Below the pieces are notes generated by a model that was given only the letters and a program-made list of their open reading frames with translations, was not told where the DNA came from and did no database searches. A DNA stretch of 64,000 nucleotides, taken from JAIQET01 sp035542575. GTDB taxonomy: Bacteria > Acidobacteriota > Terriglobia > Terriglobales > Acidobacteriaceae. Shown here piece by piece: positions 1 through 8,359 of this stretch (within the stretch, counting starts at the first letter, position 1; the number at the start of each line of letters is the position of its first letter). The position numbers and the translations under genes were made by a program. The DNA lies in contig DATKLE010000155.1 in NCBI GenBank assembly GCA_035542575.1, forward strand, positions 1-64,000, read 5' to 3'.

Positions 1-589
1 CGGCATCCGGGTAGGCGACCGGGCGCTTTCGGAACTTCGGTAGGCGAGGCACGTCCTTCAGTGGGTTGTCGATGCCGAGCTTGTTGAAGAAGTTGTGCAG
101 GATCACCCGGTCCGTGTAGAGGGTCGTACCCGGATCGAAACCCTTGGCTTTTCTCCAGGCAAGGAACTTCTTTATGTCTTCGCCGGTGACGTCGCGGGCG
201 TCCGACTTCGGGGCGACGTACTCGCTGAAGAGTCCGAGGATGTACTCGTACTTCTGATGGGTAGCAGGCTTGCGGAAGGTTTTGATGTCCTTGAGGAAGC
301 TCTCTATGACCTTCGTGAGCGGAAGCCGTTCTTCTTCCTCGGGGCCCGAGACTTCAAGCCCGCTCTGCGCCGCTTCCAGCTCAAGCCGCTTGCGTTTTTG
401 GGCTTCGAGCGCATCGGATGGGGTGTCACCGGCTGCTGCGCGATGCCGCCTGCCGTTCTCGCGCCATTCGATGATGTAGCGGCCAGATCGTGAGCTCCAC
501 TTGATCCGGCCTCGGGCGTCACGGGCAAGCGCAACGTTGCGCCAGCCGTGCTGGGTCTTCACCTGCTTCGTAATGTTGACGCGCGCCAC
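1..589 (-). CDS. Tyrosine recombinase (phage-type integrase), N-terminal part, cut by window edge
   Basis: The minus strand is open from a GTG at 589 to the window edge, giving 196 codons. The N-terminus is basic and contains a stretch typical of Arm-type DNA-binding integrase N-termini (SGRYIIEWRENGRRHR, residues about 34-49). It is followed by a helical core-binding region (residues about 90-180; LPLTKVIESFLKDIKTF, TGEDIKKFLAWRKAKGF, LHNFFNKLGIDNPLKDV) like the SAM-like domain of tyrosine integrases. The catalytic domain with the R-H-R-Y residues would lie beyond position 1, so activity cannot be judged. An in-frame TAG lies just upstream, so GTG at 589 is the only reasonable start; a weak AAGAG precedes it. 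The start is only about 85 bp from the 3' end of rnpB. Such enzymes move integrative elements, so an element may extend leftward out of the window. Confidence 0.82.
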   Translation of the reverse strand, partial: MARVNITKQVKTQHGWRNVALARDARGRIKWSSRSGRYIIEWRENGRRHRAAAGDTPSDALEAQKRKRLELEAAQSGLEVSGPEEEERLPLTKVIESFLKDIKTFRKPATHQKYEYILGLFSEYVAPKSDARDVTGEDIKKFLAWRKAKGFDPGTTLYTDRVILHNFFNKLGIDNPLKDVPRLPKFRKRPVAYPDA

Positions 590-672
590 AGTGCGGTTCT
601 CTTGGTAGGATGACCGCTATTATGGCCGCTACGGCAGTTTTAAGTCAACAAATTCTTTACTTACATATAGAT

Positions 673-1066
673 GTGGCAGCCGGACCTGTAAGCCGAATTC
701 TGTCCGCCTTGCGGCGGGACGGTCATTCCTCTGGGACGCGCATTGCTGCGCGCCTCAAGCGACCTACCCGGAGGTGGTGACGCGCCGAGCCGGCACGTAT
801 CCCAGCCGAAGCCGGGTCCCTCCCTATTTGGTCTTGCTCCGTGTGGGGTTTGCCCTGCCCGCCACATCACTGCGGCGGCGGTGCGCTCTTACCGCACCTT
901 TTCACCCTTACCTCCTGCGAGGCGGTATGTTTTCTGTGGCACTTTCCGTCCAGCCGGCTTGAGTCGGCTGTCCCGGACGTTATCCGGCACACTGCTCTGC
1001 GGAGTTCGGACTTTCCTCCCGCCTCGTCCGAAGACGATGCGAGCGACCGTCCGGTCCGGCTGCCAA
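673..1066 (-). ncRNA. rnpB: RNase P RNA (bacterial type A)
   Basis: This is the catalytic RNA of ribonuclease P, which removes 5' leaders from pre-tRNA. The two ends form a perfect 12-bp P1 helix: the complement of 1053-1064 (GGCAGCCGGACC) pairs with the complement of 675-686 (GGTCCGGCTGCC). The conserved P4/CR-I core GAGGAAAGTCCGAACTCC is present near the 5' end. The 3' universal region (ACAGAATTCGGCTTACAGG) lies near the 3' end, and the GGGTAGGTCGCTTGAG-like J-region is also seen. Length is about 394 nt, normal for type A. The exact ends are set from P1 and could be off by a few nucleotides. Confidence 0.96.
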
Positions 1067-1073
1067 CCTAATC

Positions 1074-1103
1074 ATTATATTCGATGAAGAAGTCTCAAAT
1101 TCA
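1074..1103 (-). promoter_or_regulatory. Likely rnpB promoter
   Basis: A perfect TATAAT (complement of 1074-1079) sits about 8 nt upstream of the predicted RNase P RNA 5' end, the expected spacing for a sigma70 -10 element. A weak -35 candidate, TGAATT (complement of 1098-1103), is 18 nt further upstream. The -10 is convincing; the -35 is not. Confidence 0.55.
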
Positions 1104-1203
1104 GGCCCTAGGCTCTGGGCTTTCGGCTCCAGGCCTTGGTAGACTGATGCCGAAACGATTGAGCCTAGCGCCTAGAGCCTAACGTCTAAGGCCCTGAGCC
1201 TGA
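1104..1203. repeat. Degenerate word repeat with inverted arms
   Basis: The stretch between rnpB and the first permease is built from variants of AGGCTC / TAGGC. The left part (CCCTAGGCTCTGGGC) reads one way and the right part (GAGCCTAGCGCCTAGAGCC) reads as its inverse, so the two arms can fold on each other. It has no coding character. It resembles in design the elements at 2453-2545, 57588-57645 and 58577-58610. Confidence 0.5.
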
Positions 1204-1205
1204 TC

Positions 1206-2438
1206 ATGAACTTCAACGAAGCCATCCGCGTCGCATTGCAGTCGCTGTGGGCGAACAAACTACGCTCCATCCTGACCCTGCTGGGGGTGGTGATCGGCGT
1301 AGCGGCGGTGATCGCCGTGGTGACCTTTGTCAACGGGATCAACAGCTACGTCGCCGAGCGAATCTTCAATCTGGGCGCAGACGTGTTCATCATGTTCAAG
1401 GTCTCTCCCGCCGTCACCAACATCGAGCATTATCTGGAGGGCCAGAAGCGCAAAGACCTGACCATGGACGACTACCGGGCGGTGCGCGAGGGATGCAAGC
1501 ACTGCCGGTACGTGGGAGCATACGCGCGCAACATCAGTGGACATGTGAAGTACGGTGAGGAGTCGCTGAGCGACACCATGGTGCAGGGAATGACCGCATC
1601 GGTGGCAATCACCCAGGACATCGACATGGACACCGGCCGCATGCTGGTGGACGCAGACCTGGAGAATAACGCGCCGGTCGCGGTCGTGGGCACGGACATC
1701 GTGGATACCCTGATGCCGGGCGTGGACCCCATCGGCAAAGAGATCCGCGTGGATGGCTGGGTATACCGGATCATCGGGGTGGGGAAAAAGAAGGGCAAAA
1801 CCCTGGGTCAGAGTCTGGACAACTATGTGCTCATGCCGATGACGGCATGGTTGAAGCAATACGGAAGCTACAACACCAACATGCGCATTTCGGCCAAGGC
1901 GGACGGCACCGGTCCGGCCCTGGACACTGCCATCGATGAGGCGCGAGTGATCCTGCGCACGCGGCGGCACGACATACCCGGCGAGCCGGACACGTTTGAC
2001 ATCGAGACCAACAGCAGCCTGCTGAGTATCTGGTCGAACCTCAGTGGGACGTTCTTTGTGGCCATGATCGGCATCGCGGCGATTTCCATGGTGGTGGGCG
2101 GGATCGTGATTATGAACATCATGCTGGTCTCGGTGACCGAGCGCACCCGCGAAGTGGGCATTCGCAAGGCCATGGGGGCGCGGCGTTCCGACGTACTGCT
2201 GCAGTTCCTGATCGAGGCGGTGACTCTGGCGCTGGTGGGTGGCTTCATCGGTGTGTTGCTGGGGATCAGTGTGGCCAAAGGCGTAACGTTCATCGTCGGA
2301 ATGCCCTCCGTGATCAAGCTGTGGGCGGTGATCGCAGGGCTGATCATGGCCGCCAGCGTAGGTATCTTCTTCGGAGTGTATCCCGCACGGCGGGCTGCAA
2401 AGCTCGATCCCATCGCCGCCCTGCGGTTTGAGATGTGA
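1206..2438 (+). CDS. ABC transporter permease, MacB/FtsX family
   Basis: A 410-aa inner-membrane permease. It has one N-terminal membrane segment (about 20-45, LTLLGVVIGVAAVIAVV), then a large periplasmic MacB core domain. Three C-terminal segments form the FtsX domain (about 285-400). The signature MLVSVTERTREVGIRKAMGA that follows the second membrane segment is typical of MacB-type mechanotransmission permeases, which drive efflux or lipoprotein/peptide handling at the outer face rather than pump through the membrane. It forms a tandem pair with the paralogue at 2556. No ATP-binding subunit or membrane-fusion protein is visible nearby, so the partner ATPase must be encoded elsewhere or was lost. 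The substrate is unknown. Confidence 0.9.
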   Translation: MNFNEAIRVALQSLWANKLRSILTLLGVVIGVAAVIAVVTFVNGINSYVAERIFNLGADVFIMFKVSPAVTNIEHYLEGQKRKDLTMDDYRAVREGCKHCRYVGAYARNISGHVKYGEESLSDTMVQGMTASVAITQDIDMDTGRMLVDADLENNAPVAVVGTDIVDTLMPGVDPIGKEIRVDGWVYRIIGVGKKKGKTLGQSLDNYVLMPMTAWLKQYGSYNTNMRISAKADGTGPALDTAIDEARVILRTRRHDIPGEPDTFDIETNSSLLSIWSNLSGTFFVAMIGIAAISMVVGGIVIMNIMLVSVTERTREVGIRKAMGARRSDVLLQFLIEAVTLALVGGFIGVLLGISVAKGVTFIVGMPSVIKLWAVIAGLIMAASVGIFFGVYPARRAAKLDPIAALRFEM

Positions 2439-2452
2439 GAAGAACAGCAATT

Positions 2453-2545
2453 AGCAGTTGGCAATTAGCAATTAGCCGTGCCGGCGCAAGGAAAGTGGCG
2501 TGGTTCCTTGGAGGGCCAATCGCTAACCGCTAATTGCCAATTGCT
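2453..2545. repeat. Imperfect inverted repeat (24-nt arms)
   Basis: The arms at 2453-2476 and 2522-2545 are inverted copies matching at 21 of 24 positions, with a 45-nt spacer. Each arm is made of repeated GCAATTAGC-type words, far more AT-rich than the flanking genes. It lies between the two permease genes, just before the start of the second. The mRNA could form a long hairpin there. It could be a mobile palindromic element or an attenuator; the sequence alone does not decide. Confidence 0.75.
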
Positions 2546-2555
2546 GAAACTTGTC

Positions 2556-3815
2556 ATGATGAGCAGAAGCGAATACCGCGAAATCGTCCAGATGGCTCTG
2601 GCCACCATCCGCAGCAACAAACTGCGCTCCGGGCTGACCGTCCTGGGGATTGTGATCGGGGTGGCCGTTGTCATCGGTATTTCCTCGGTGGTACGGGGGC
2701 TCAACGATAACGTCAGCACCATGATCAGCAGCATGGGCTCCAACATCATTTTCGCGTTTCACATGCCGATCACCTTCGGCCGGCCCACCGAAGAGCTGCG
2801 TACTCGCAAAGAGCTGACGTTCGAAGACGCCGAAGCCATGAAAGACCTGCCCCATGTGAAGGCGGTGACGGCGGGCGTCCGCTACTTCGAGCCCCAGTTC
2901 GGCACTGGGACGTACGTGGTCAAATACGGTGACCGCAAGGCCAAGCAGACGATTCTCGAAGGCGACACCGCCTCGGCCAAGGATGTGTTCGATCTGAACA
3001 TGACATCGGGGCGCTGGTTCAGCGAGATCGACGATGAGAGGCGAGCGCCGGTCATCGTTCTCGGCGCGGACACTACCGAAGAACTTTTCGGCAATGCTGA
3101 CCCGGTGGGCAAGGAAATCAACATCGAAGGCCAGCTGTTCGAGGTCATCGGAGAGATCGAGAAGGTCAAGAGCGCCTTTGGCGGCGGCAAGAATCCCGAT
3201 GATAACAAGGTCTATTTCCCGCTGGCTACCTTCCGCAAGCTGCACCCGGAAATCAAGCAGCACTTCATCAGCGTCAAAGCGACTTCGCACGCCGACATGC
3301 CCAAGGCAGAGGATGAAATGCGCGAGCTTCTGCGGCGGCGGCGGCGCGTGCCGCCCGACAAGCCCGACAACTTCGCGATCTTTACCCAAGACTCGCTGTC
3401 GGACGTGTGGAACCAGATCACGGGCGCGGTGTTCATCTTCATGTTTGCGGTCTCGAGTGTAGCCTTGATTGTGGGCGGCGTAGGAGTCATGAATATCATG
3501 CTGGTCTCGGTCACCGAGCGCACGCGGGAGATCGGCGTGCGCAAGGCCATCGGCGCGCGCAAGCGGGATGTGCTGCTGCAGTTCACGTTGGAGGCCATTA
3601 CCCTGACCGCGATCGGAGGGATTCTCGGCGTGTTTCTAGGCGCAGTTCTCACTTACGTGATCCGCCTGGTGTGGGACTCCCTGCCGGCCACCATGTCCGT
3701 GTTCTGGGCCGGTTTCGGGTTCATGGCGGCAGCGGCCGAGGGGCTGCTGTTCGGCATCTATCCGGCATGGAAGGCCGCCAACCTCGACCCGATCGAATCT
3801 CTGCGATATGAGTAG
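2556..3815 (+). CDS. ABC transporter permease, MacB/FtsX family (second of a pair)
   Basis: A 419-aa paralogue of the preceding permease with the same plan. There is one N-terminal membrane segment, a periplasmic MacB core, and three C-terminal FtsX segments with MLVSVTERTREIGVRKAIGA. I chose the ATG at 2556 (MMSRSEYREIVQ) because it aligns with the start of the first permease. The frame stays open upstream to 2478, but that part runs through the inverted repeat and looks non-coding. The two permeases could form a heterodimer. No ATPase gene is adjacent. Confidence 0.88.
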   Translation: MMSRSEYREIVQMALATIRSNKLRSGLTVLGIVIGVAVVIGISSVVRGLNDNVSTMISSMGSNIIFAFHMPITFGRPTEELRTRKELTFEDAEAMKDLPHVKAVTAGVRYFEPQFGTGTYVVKYGDRKAKQTILEGDTASAKDVFDLNMTSGRWFSEIDDERRAPVIVLGADTTEELFGNADPVGKEINIEGQLFEVIGEIEKVKSAFGGGKNPDDNKVYFPLATFRKLHPEIKQHFISVKATSHADMPKAEDEMRELLRRRRRVPPDKPDNFAIFTQDSLSDVWNQITGAVFIFMFAVSSVALIVGGVGVMNIMLVSVTERTREIGVRKAIGARKRDVLLQFTLEAITLTAIGGILGVFLGAVLTYVIRLVWDSLPATMSVFWAGFGFMAAAAEGLLFGIYPAWKAANLDPIESLRYE

Positions 3816-3848
3816 AAGCGCGATTCAGGTTCTCGTGACCTGCGCAGA

Positions 3849-5018
3849 ATGCTGCACTACATAACTCAGTCCCTCGAGATCATCGCGGTGGCTGGCACTC
3901 TGGCCAGCGTTACCTACTACGGCCTCTGTCTCTACAGCGCCGCCCTGTTTCTGCGGGAACGAAAGGCGGGCGAGAGCGCCCGCACCACGCAAATAATGCC
4001 TCCGGTTTCCCTTCTGAAGCCTCTGAAGGGTACCGATCCCGAGATGTACGAGAGCTTTCGCAGCCACTGCCTGCAGGACTACCCGGAATACGAAATCGTC
4101 TTTGGCGTGAGCGATCCCGACGACCCGGCCATCAAACTGGTGGAGCGGCTGCAGGCGGAGTTTCCCCAGCGGGCGATCCGCCTCGTGGTCTGCCGCAAGA
4201 ACCTCGGCGCCAACACCAAGGTCAGCAACCTGGCGCAGATGTTGCCGGAAGCCCGCTACGAATATCTGATCGTGAACGACAGCGACATTCGGGTAGAGCA
4301 GGATTACTTGCGGCGGGTGGTGCCTCCGCTGGCAAATCCCAAGGTAGGCATGGTCACTTGTCTCTACCGCGGCGTGGCCGCCGCAACTGCAGGTTCGCGA
4401 CTGGAGTCGCTCGGCATTAGCACTGATTTTTGCGGGGGAGTACTCGCGGCACGTTTGCTGGAAGGAATCCGGTTTGGCTTGGGCTCCACATTGGCGTTCC
4501 GGCGCAGCGACCTCAGCACGATAGGCGGATTTGAAGCCCTGGTGGACTATCTGGCCGACGATTACGAACTCGGCAACCGCATCGTCGGGCCGGGTCGAGA
4601 GGGCTACCTTTCGGAGGTGGTCGTCGAGACGTTCCTGCCGCCTTACAGCGTGCACGAGTTCATCGATCACCAACTGCGCTGGGCACGTACGGTGCGCGAT
4701 GCGCGCCGCTGGGGATACGTTGGAATCGTTTGGACGTTCGGGCTGCCCTGGGCGCTGCTGACCCTCGCGATGGCACATGGTGCCACGTGGGCCTGGGGTT
4801 TGCTGGCGGTGACCGCTGGCATGCGCCTGCTGATGGGCGTGGTGGTGGGGCGCGTGGTGCTGCGCGACCCGCAGGTGACGCTGTGGCTGTGGCTCATCCC
4901 GCTGCGCGATGTCGTGGCCTTGATGGTTTGGGTGGCCAGCTTTGCCGGGCACACGGTGGCTTGGCGCGGGGACTCCTTCACCTTGAAGGACGGCAGATTG
5001 ATGCGGATTACTCCTTAG
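3849..5018 (+). CDS. Ceramide glucosyltransferase-like glycosyltransferase (GT21; HpnI-like)
   Basis: A 389-aa membrane glycosyltransferase. After an N-terminal membrane segment comes a GT-A domain beginning PPVSLLKPLKG (residues 51-61). It carries the D1 region near VSDPDD, DSD (144-146), the D3 region DYLADDYELGNR, and the QLRW signature of the D,D,D,(Q/R)xxRW pattern known from ceramide glucosyltransferases. C-terminal hydrophobic segments follow. Known members transfer a sugar from a nucleotide donor to a lipid (ceramide, or a hopanoid for HpnI). The acceptor here is not deducible, and no hopanoid genes are nearby. It converges on a paralogue at 5008-6282, and the two coding regions overlap by 11 bp at their 3' ends. 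Confidence 0.85.
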   Translation: MLHYITQSLEIIAVAGTLASVTYYGLCLYSAALFLRERKAGESARTTQIMPPVSLLKPLKGTDPEMYESFRSHCLQDYPEYEIVFGVSDPDDPAIKLVERLQAEFPQRAIRLVVCRKNLGANTKVSNLAQMLPEARYEYLIVNDSDIRVEQDYLRRVVPPLANPKVGMVTCLYRGVAAATAGSRLESLGISTDFCGGVLAARLLEGIRFGLGSTLAFRRSDLSTIGGFEALVDYLADDYELGNRIVGPGREGYLSEVVVETFLPPYSVHEFIDHQLRWARTVRDARRWGYVGIVWTFGLPWALLTLAMAHGATWAWGLLAVTAGMRLLMGVVVGRVVLRDPQVTLWLWLIPLRDVVALMVWVASFAGHTVAWRGDSFTLKDGRLMRITP

Positions 5019-6282
5019 TACTTCGGGGTGCCGGCAACGGCCGATTGGCAACCGCTCTCCCGGCGGGTCGCTGCCGTGGAATGATCTTCCCGCCCTTGGT
5101 AAACAGATAATCTTCCCCCCGCCAAAAGAAGCTGCGGCCGGCATAGCTGCCGATCCAGGTGGAGAATCCGAGCAGATCGCGCAGCGGATACAGCCAACAA
5201 AAACGCAGCGCCCGGCGATCGCGAAGCACGCCCCATCCCACGGTAAGCGACTGGATCACGCGATTCAGGAAAGCCGCCCCCAAGAGGGCAATTCCCAGGC
5301 CGGTGTAACCTAGTGCCGCCGCCGCAATCAACCCAAGAACCCCAAACGGCATGGCAAATGTCATGCCGGTCCCGAGATGTCCCAGGGGACGCGAATACCG
5401 CGTGCTCTTCATCCAACGCAACTGGGTACTGAACGTCTGGCCGAAAGAGCGGAAGATCAGGACATGCTCCGCGACGTAGTGCGACCAGATCACCCGGTAC
5501 CCCGCGGCCCAGACCTCATTTCCCAGAACAAAGTCGTCGGAGTAGTAGTCGGCCGTAGCCGCAATGCCCCCGATCTTTTTCAGCACGTCCCGCCGGGTGG
5601 CCATCACCGGCCCCAGCGCAAAACGCATGCCTTCCAGCATGTCGGCGACCATCACGCCAGAGGGCATCTCCACCGACATGCCCAATGCTTCCAGGGTGGA
5701 CCAGAAATTCGCTGCCGGGATGCCGCGATAGGGGCAGGTTACAAGACCGATCTGGGGATCAAGCAGCGCAGGGATGATGTTGCGGAGAAGATCGTTGCCG
5801 ACCTGCACATCACTATCGCTGATCACCAGGTAATCATTTGCGGACGCCGCGATCATTTTGTGCAGCGAGAACACCTTGGCATTCGGCCACGTCGGAGGGC
5901 CCGAAAATACAATCTTGGCTTTTCGGCCGGGATATCGCCGGCAAAGTTCTTGCGCTACTCGCACCGCGGGATTCTCCGCCTCGCGCGCGCCAAAAATAAT
6001 CTCGTAATCCGGGTAGTCCTGTTGGAAGAAGGTCTCGAGATTTTCCCTTAGACGCGGCTCCATCCCATGGAGCGGCTTCAGAATCGTCACCGGGGGGAGG
6101 AGCGAAACGTCTGTGGAACCCACACCCTTCCTGGCCGCCTGCGATCTGCGAGAATACCGCCAGGCCGCGGCCAGCACCATGCCCAGGAAAATAGTGGAAC
6201 TCAGCGTCCCTGCTAAAGCCAGGGCGAGGAGAGCGCGCCACACAAGCGGGCTCGCCAGCAGGGCGGGCGTTACGGGGCTCAT
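5008..6282 (-). CDS. Ceramide glucosyltransferase-like glycosyltransferase (GT21), paralogue
   Basis: A 424-aa protein with the same architecture as the convergent neighbour. It has an N-terminal membrane anchor (about 10-40), PPVTILKPLHGMEP, DSDVQ, DYYSDDFVLGNE and QLRWMKSTRYSR, then three or so C-terminal membrane segments and a basic tail. All catalytic signatures are intact. The two proteins are clearly homologous but diverged, so this is an old duplication or two separate acquisitions. A TATAAT lies 13-19 nt before the ATG, so any transcript started there would be almost leaderless; alternatively the gene is co-transcribed with the histidine kinase 84 bp upstream. Expected product: a glycolipid. 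Confidence 0.85.
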   Translation of the reverse strand: MSPVTPALLASPLVWRALLALALAGTLSSTIFLGMVLAAAWRYSRRSQAARKGVGSTDVSLLPPVTILKPLHGMEPRLRENLETFFQQDYPDYEIIFGAREAENPAVRVAQELCRRYPGRKAKIVFSGPPTWPNAKVFSLHKMIAASANDYLVISDSDVQVGNDLLRNIIPALLDPQIGLVTCPYRGIPAANFWSTLEALGMSVEMPSGVMVADMLEGMRFALGPVMATRRDVLKKIGGIAATADYYSDDFVLGNEVWAAGYRVIWSHYVAEHVLIFRSFGQTFSTQLRWMKSTRYSRPLGHLGTGMTFAMPFGVLGLIAAAALGYTGLGIALLGAAFLNRVIQSLTVGWGVLRDRRALRFCWLYPLRDLLGFSTWIGSYAGRSFFWRGEDYLFTKGGKIIPRQRPAGRAVANRPLPAPRSTKE

Positions 6283-6366
6283 AGGAATACTTGAAATTAT
6301 AACGGCTGGGTGTGGAGATCAGGGCGGACCGTCCGCGGTCCAACCGCAAAGCGGGCAGGAATTGCA

Positions 6367-7971
6367 TTAGCCGGAAGAACCGGAAGCGGCCGCTGATTTT
6401 CGGTCCCCCAGGACCTCGCGGACCTTGCGCGCCAGGGTCTTCAACCCGAAGGGCTTCTGCAGGAAACACGTACTCACATCCATTACGCCGTGCCGGAGAA
6501 TGGTGCTTTCGGCATAGCCGGAGACAAACAACACCTTCATCTGCGGACGCTCCGCGGCGAGCTGCTCTGCCAGCTGCGCGCCGCCCAGGTGGGGCATGAC
6601 CACATCGGTCACCATCAAGTGGATGGGGCCCGGATATTCTCTGGCGACATGCAGCGCGCCCTCTCCGTTCCCGGCCTCCAGAACGGTGTAACCGCTGAGC
6701 GTGAGAAACTCGCGCGTGGACTCCCGCACAGCCGCTTCATCTTCCACCAGCAGTATGGTCTCATTGCCGCGGGGAGCGCCTTCTAGGGGCTTGCTCACCA
6801 GCGTTGGGAACGCCTTGCGGTGGTGCGAGGGCAGGTAGATCTTGAATGTCGTCCCCAACCCCAGTTCGCTGTATACCCAGATGTAACCCCCGCTCTGTTT
6901 GACAATGCCGTACACCGTGGCCAATCCCAGCCCCGTGCCTTTTCCGTCTTCTTTAGTGGTATAGAAAGGTTCGAAGATGTGGGGGAGGTGTCCGGGCGCG
7001 ATGCCCTGGCCGGTATCTGCCACAGACAGCAGGACGTAATCTCCTGGGGGAACAATCGAGTGGCTCTGGACATAGGTCTCGTCCAGGTGCACCCGGGCGG
7101 TTTCGATAGTGAGCTTGCCCCCTCCCGGCATGGCGTCGCGGGCGTTGGCCGCCAGGTTCATCATCACCTGCTCGATCTGCACCGGGTCGGCCCTCACGCT
7201 CCCCAGATCCGGGCCCGGAACTACTACCAGCTCGATGTCTTCCCCGATGAGCCGTGGCAGCATTTTGCTGATGTCCTGAATGACCGAGTTCAAATCCAGA
7301 AGCCGCAGGGATTGCAGCTGCTTGCGGCTGAAGGCGAGCAGCTGCCGCGTGAGGTCCGCCGCCCGCCGCGCCGCGGTCAGAATCTCCTGCAGGTTGTGGC
7401 GCAACGGGTCCTCGGGCGCCACCGCGTCGAGCATCAGTTCGGCATAGGCGCTAATCACCATCAGCAGATTGTTGAAGTCATGGGCCACGCCGCCGGCCAG
7501 CTTGCCGATCGCATCCATCTTCTGCGCCTGCAGCAGCTGCGCCTCCAGGCGGCGGCGCTCGGTGATGTCGCGGTCATTGGAGATGAAGTGCGTGATCCGT
7601 CCCTCGGCGTCCCGCACCGGAGCGATGGTTTTTTCCAGGTAGAAGATCTCGCCGTTCTTCTTCCGGTTAGCCAGCACCCCGCGAAACACGTTGCCCGAAA
7701 GGACGGTCTCCCACAGTTCGCGATACAGCTCAGGCGGTTGTTCCCCGGACTTCAGGATGCGAGGGTTGCGCCCGATCACCTCCTCCCGGGAGTAGCCGGT
7801 GAGCAGCTCAAACGCCGGGTTGACGTACTCGATCGAACCCTGGCGGTCGGTGATGACCACCAGGTCCGCCGATTGCTCCACCGCCCGCAACAGCTTGCGC
7901 AGCGAGTCTTCTGCCTCCTGTAACAGCCGCAGGGGGGAGGTCGCCAACCCGGAGTGTTCTGTGTCAGCCAT
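6367..7971 (-). CDS. Hybrid PAS sensor histidine kinase with C-terminal receiver
   Basis: A 534-aa cytoplasmic protein without membrane segments. A PAS domain (about 25-140, ITDRQGSIEYVNPAFELLTGYSREE) carries a C-terminal PAC motif (DITERRRLEA). HisKA follows with the phospho-acceptor His164 in GGVAHDFNNLL, the form typical of the HATPase family that acts with receiver domains. An HATPase domain (DTGQGIAPGHLPHIFEPFYTTK, GKGTGLGLATVYGIVKQSGG) and a receiver domain (about 400-525, VTDVVMP with the phospho-Asp) complete it. Input could be a small ligand or redox state through PAS. No output regulator is adjacent. The receiver resembles the stand-alone receiver protein at 44047-44541. Confidence 0.93.
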   Translation of the reverse strand: MADTEHSGLATSPLRLLQEAEDSLRKLLRAVEQSADLVVITDRQGSIEYVNPAFELLTGYSREEVIGRNPRILKSGEQPPELYRELWETVLSGNVFRGVLANRKKNGEIFYLEKTIAPVRDAEGRITHFISNDRDITERRRLEAQLLQAQKMDAIGKLAGGVAHDFNNLLMVISAYAELMLDAVAPEDPLRHNLQEILTAARRAADLTRQLLAFSRKQLQSLRLLDLNSVIQDISKMLPRLIGEDIELVVVPGPDLGSVRADPVQIEQVMMNLAANARDAMPGGGKLTIETARVHLDETYVQSHSIVPPGDYVLLSVADTGQGIAPGHLPHIFEPFYTTKEDGKGTGLGLATVYGIVKQSGGYIWVYSELGLGTTFKIYLPSHHRKAFPTLVSKPLEGAPRGNETILLVEDEAAVRESTREFLTLSGYTVLEAGNGEGALHVAREYPGPIHLMVTDVVMPHLGGAQLAEQLAAERPQMKVLFVSGYAESTILRHGVMDVSTCFLQKPFGLKTLARKVREVLGDRKSAAASGSSG

Positions 7972-8359
7972 TTCAAGCTTTTCTTGCTAAGGGCTACATC
8001 GGAGGTGGAACGCAGAAGATTGCAGTGCGGAGTGCGGTTTCGAGAAACCAACGGCGGAGTGATATCAGTCCGGGAAGAGTTCGGTTTCGGGAGGCGGCAT
8101 GAGCGGAGGTAATGATCCGGGCGTTGGCGACGCCGCTGTTTCAGCAGACGCGCCAAATCACGCGGAGGCTGGGGAAAAACCAGCCCAACCCTCTCCGGGC
8201 TGTGGCTTTCGCCACGCTTTCAGCCTCTAAGCTATTGAAAATACAATGCAAAGGATACGGCGTACGGCGCCGGATTTGGCCACTCACATGCCCCTAGAAG
8301 GATCGGTACCGGGGAGGCATGGCCAGCACTCCCCGCCCGCATGCGGAGCGGAAAGGCTC
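7972..8359. other. 388-bp intergenic region between divergent kinase and TPR genes
   Basis: No coding sequence is convincing here. It must hold the promoters of the minus-strand kinase and the plus-strand TPR pair. Visible items are a small hairpin at 8202-8215 (GTGGC-TTTC-GCCAC) and a sigma54-like element at 8276-8292. Confidence 0.6.
8276..8292 (+). promoter_or_regulatory. Candidate sigma54 (-24/-12) promoter
   Basis: TTGGCCACTCACATGCC keeps the invariant GG (8278-8279) and GC (8290-8291) exactly 10 nt apart, as sigma54 requires, with fair matches around them (TTGGC, TGC). Transcription would start near 8303, about 57 nt before the first TPR gene. This was found by eye and the consensus is short, so chance is possible. 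Confidence 0.38.

Noticed and set aside
1260..2450. Long minus-strand open frame opposite the first permease
   Set aside because: His- and Gln-rich, low complexity, no domain; the permease on the other strand has full family signatures.
3825..5144. 439-codon minus-strand frame opposite the first glycosyltransferase
   Set aside because: The plus-strand enzyme has catalytic motifs; the minus frame is a codon-bias shadow.
8040..8060. tRNA T-arm-like GGTTTCGAGAAACC
   Set aside because: No acceptor, D or anticodon arms around it.
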